Positions 8,059-10,358 of a DNA stretch of 10,358 bases are shown piece after piece. A program made the position numbers and the translations under genes. Source of the DNA: Chromera velia (lineage: Eukaryota > Sar > Chromeraceae); NCBI GenBank assembly GCA_018398765.1, contig JAHBMJ010000247.1, positions 42,501 through 52,858 on the forward strand. Direction: 5' to 3'. Within the stretch, counting starts at the first letter, position 1; each line of letters begins with the position of its first letter. The notes under the pieces were generated by a model that was not told the DNA's origin, made no database searches, and saw nothing but the letters and a program-made list of their open reading frames with translations.

Positions 8059-8066
8059 TATATATA
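8059..8066 (+). promoter_or_regulatory. TATA-like element of the peroxidase gene
   Basis: TATATATA lies 144 bases before the peroxidase ATG and directly downstream of the TGCATGCA cluster. It fits a core promoter but could be simple AT alternation. Confidence 0.3.
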
Positions 8067-8209
8067 GTGCGCAGACATTTGTGGCTTCGGATGCATGGCA
8101 GAGAAGTTGCACAATGATGAAACCTGCATGACGTTAATTAATTTTTTCACCAGCCCAGACGACATCTGCCTCTGGGAAAGACAAACACAGTTTAGCAGCG
8201 ACCCTGAAA

Positions 8210-9455
8210 ATGGACGAGCTCGCGAAGTTTGCCTACGTTAACGGGAGTGCCTTCCCGAAGGTACCCCAATCCGTGTTCAAAGGCATGGCTGGATTGCCTG
8301 ACCTGAAGCTCGATGATCTTTTCGCAGGCATGGGCTTCAACAACAAAGACAAAGACACTGACAAGTATTTGAAGAAAAGCTGCCCCTGTCCCGACGAATT
8401 CGAGGTCCGACTTGCAGATGCTTCAAATTCAAACCCGTGCGGAACCTGTGCCGTGGTCGACACCCCCTTGCGCCGCAACCGGTATGACCTGAATGGAAAT
8501 GATGTCGGAGACTACACGCCGGACAAAAGCGGACTGGACGCTCCCGGTGACTTTCCCGACAACCCCACTTCCTCTGATGTCCCCTCTGCCCGCTTTGTGA
8601 GCAATACTGTTCACAAGCAGACTGCCCCGTTGGTACCCAACCAAATGGGGTGGTCTGACTTCCTCTGGGCCTGGGGGCAGTTTCTCGACCACGATCTGGA
8701 CCTCACCCCTGAGGGTGCCATCCACGCTGACATCGGCGTGCCAACGGGAGACCCGACCTTCGACCCGCAGTCAACCGGCACACAAGTCATCCCCTTCAAG
8801 AGAGCACGAGTAAGCAACCCAGGAGATCCAGAAGACCAACAAGTGCACCCAAACATCATCACCGGATATATAGACGGATCCAACGTGTACGGAAGTTCAA
8901 ACGCCACCACCAACTGGATCCGCACATTTGAAGGGGGGCGGATCAAAATGTCCCCCAACAATCTCCTGAGATATCTGGGAGACGGGCAGACACGCCCACC
9001 AGATGACAGCGTCTTCAGTGCATCCTTTGACAGGAAGGCCTTCATTGCGGGGGACGAAAGAGCCAACGAGAACCCGGTGCTCGCCTCTATCCATACACTC
9101 TGGGCAAGAGAACACAACCGCCTGGCAGACGAAAAGACCAAAGAGGGGCTGAACGATGAGGAAGCCTTCCAGTGTGCTCGAAGGCTTGTCGTCGCACAGC
9201 TCCAGCACATTTCCTACGCGGAATTCCTGCCGCGCCTTGTGGGTCCAGACTACTTCCCCATGCCGGTACGTGTGGGATTGAGTAGGAATCCTTGAGTTTC
9301 GGCGACAAATTTGTCTTTCATTGGGTCCTGCCTAAGCTCATGATTTCCGCTCCATCAAGTGCGTTCTCTTTTCTGCGGTTTGATTCGAAGTTTCCTCCCT
9401 GCTTACTTCAAGTCGATGGCCTCTGTCTGTAGTCCTGCCTGTGCATGTGTACGTG

Positions 9456-9493
<38 letters not shown>

Positions 9494-10358
9494 TGTGTGT
9501 GTGAATGTACAAGACTGGAAGGGAGAGAAATCCATGCGATCCGAGGGAAACGTGTTTGCGGACGAAAAAGGAGAAAGCACGCTCTCCAGGAAGAAAAACA
9601 AGAAAGCGCAGGCATGCATGCCCATGTTCGAGACGTTGCTGTGTTTGTAAGTTCAGTTCACCCTTTCTCTCCCTTTCCCTTTCCCACTGCAGAACTTTGA
9701 CAAGCCAGACGGTCAGCCGAACGCCAACTGCCGTGCCTGGGCAGCAGACCCTCCTGATCCGTCTATCGAGGAGCCCTTCTCGGGTGCCGCATTCAGAGTG
9801 GGGCACACCCTTGTGACCCCTGACCTTCTTCTTGTGGACGACAAGGGAAAGGAGCTGAAGGACTCCCCCATCCCCCTGAGAGAGACCTTCAACACTGAGG
9901 CACCCGAACTTCTGGAGCGGTACGGCATCGAGGCCTTCCTCCTCGGTCTCACTGCTCGCAGGTTGGTTGATTGTCGAGTTTCTTTCTCTCTGGGTGATGA
10001 GGCAAAACTTCTGTACCTGCTGCAGAGCTACTGGTGCAGCTGCAGTCAGTGAGGCAAGAAAAGGAAGACCCGGTTCGAGTCCAGTGCGTCTGATCAGAGT
10101 TCGACTACCGCAAGAAGCGTGGATCCTCATCTGAAGTCTCATGCGGAATGTACTTATTTGCCGTTCTGAGCTCTCCCCATCCACAAGCGAGAAAGAAAGA
10201 GTGAATGAATGAGCTCTGACTCTTGTCTGTGTGCAGGGCTCAAACGTTGGATGTCATGATTGCTGATGACCTCCGCAACATGCTCTTCTTCGGGTGCTCG
10301 ATGTGTGACACCCCCCGGGGAACCGATCTGATCTCTCTGAACATCCAAAGAGGCCGTG
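8210..10358 (+). CDS. Animal-type haem peroxidase (peroxidase-cyclooxygenase superfamily), 3'-truncated by the window
   Basis: Exons 8210-9265, 9693-9961 and 10237-10358 (continuing past the edge) encode 482 visible residues. Members use hydrogen peroxide to oxidise halides, thiocyanate or organic substrates. Catalytic features are all present: distal D160-H161 in WGQFLDHD; calcium loop T218-G-Y-I-D222-G-S224; catalytic R284 and haem-ester-type E287 in GDERANENP; the HTLWAREHNRLA helix; proximal H390 in AAFRVGHTL; and the helix AQTLDVMIADDLRN. The sequence stops right after NIQRGR, normally followed by an Asp-His dipeptide. Asn288 follows Glu287, so the Met that gives myeloperoxidase its sulfonium haem bond is absent. 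The ATG at 8210 (A at -3, G at +4) gives no signal peptide, although most relatives are secreted; the frame is open upstream to 8138, with an acceptor-like CAG ending at 8153, so an upstream exon may exist. No Ig or other fused domain is visible here. Confidence 0.93.
9266..9692 (+). other. Intron 1 of the peroxidase gene (427 bases)
   Basis: The donor is GTACGT after ...YFPMP. The acceptor is CACTGCAG after a long pyrimidine tract of CCCTTT units. It is phase 0, and the next exon opens with NFDKPDGQPN and reaches the proximal-His helix. Without splicing the frame ends after seven more residues. It holds a (TG)n microsatellite and an overlapping GCATGCATGC at 9612-9621. Confidence 0.92.
9458..9503. 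repeat. (TG)n microsatellite in peroxidase intron 1
   Basis: About 46 bases of alternating T and G, broken by a single A at 9487. Alternating purine-pyrimidine tracts of this kind can adopt Z-DNA, but nothing here shows a role. Confidence 0.9.
9962..10236 (+). other. Intron 2 of the peroxidase gene (275 bases)
   Basis: The donor is GTTGGT after CGCAG and the acceptor is GTGTGCAG. It is phase 2; the split codon AG/G gives Arg and joins ...LLGLTAR to RAQTLDVMIADD, exactly as the family pattern requires. It contains A-box-like and B-box-like Pol III motifs (10032-10082). Confidence 0.9.
10032..10082 (+). other. Pol III-type A and B box motifs inside peroxidase intron 2
   Basis: TGGTGCAGCTG (10032-10042) fits the tRNA A-box consensus TRGYNNARNNG, and GGTTCGAGTCC (10072-10082) fits the B-box consensus GGTTCGANTCC exactly. 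The starts are 40 bases apart. No acceptor stem or full T stem pairs around them, so it is not an intact tRNA. A tRNA-derived SINE remnant or chance are the options. Confidence 0.3.

Larger units (their letters stand above)
7628..8209. promoter_or_regulatory. Shared upstream region of two divergent genes
   Basis: These 582 bases separate the start codons of the zinc-finger gene (-) and the peroxidase gene (+), so both promoters should lie here. Visible elements are TATATA at 7713-7718 (86 bases from the - strand start), GCGCGCAT at 7957-7964, TGCATGCA at 8009-8016 and 8043-8050, an imperfect GC-rich inverted repeat at 8017-8045, and TATATATA at 8059-8066 (144 bases before the + strand start). 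An acceptor-like TTTTTTCACCAG ends at 8153, so part of this region may be a 5' intron of the peroxidase gene. A weak - strand open frame (7823-7548) overlaps the zinc gene's 5' end but shows no recognisable domain. Confidence 0.6.

Noticed and set aside
9408-10184. 258-residue open frame on the - strand
   Set aside because: It reads the (TG)n microsatellite as His-Thr repeats and runs antisense to a peroxidase exon whose coding is certain.

Overview
The window looks like nuclear DNA of a eukaryotic protist, most likely an alveolate. A chromerid such as Chromera velia is my best guess. The reasons are genes split by short GT-AG introns, Kozak-type starts with no Shine-Dalgarno sites, a long RNase-inhibitor-like leucine-rich repeat protein of a kind abundant in chromerids, a CCCH/RING/IBR-like zinc protein, and GCATGC palindromes of the type read by apicomplexan AP2 factors. 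The organism call is inference; no rRNA or organelle marker is present.

Layout. Bases 1-2447 carry no gene I can support, only short repeats, two hairpins and a (TA)n tract. Bases 2448-5018 (+) hold a leucine-rich repeat gene in three exons. Bases 5019-5767 are an AT-rich spacer between convergent genes, with an A11/T11 inverted repeat. Bases 5768-7627 (-) hold an intronless 619-residue gene with plant-like CCCH finger spacing, a RING finger and an IBR-like zinc module. Bases 7628-8209 are a shared upstream region between divergent genes, with two perfect TGCATGCA palindromes, GC-rich palindromes and TATA-like stretches. From 8210 (+) to the right edge runs an animal-type haem peroxidase gene in at least three exons. 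It is cut by the window just after the ...NIQRGR motif.

The three proteins do not form an obvious pathway. The LRR protein is a likely binding scaffold, the zinc protein a likely RNA-binding or ubiquitin-ligase-type protein, and the peroxidase a hydrogen-peroxide-using oxidase. The only structural link is the divergent pair (zinc gene and peroxidase), which could share regulation through the palindrome cluster.

The most unusual signal is in the zinc gene. At least four positions where the fold expects a zinc-binding cysteine carry tyrosine instead (residues 108, 114, 357 and 541), each differing from a Cys codon by the same second-position G-to-A change. Decay, repurposing, or A-to-G type mRNA editing could explain it. 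I see no convincing multi-gene novel system.
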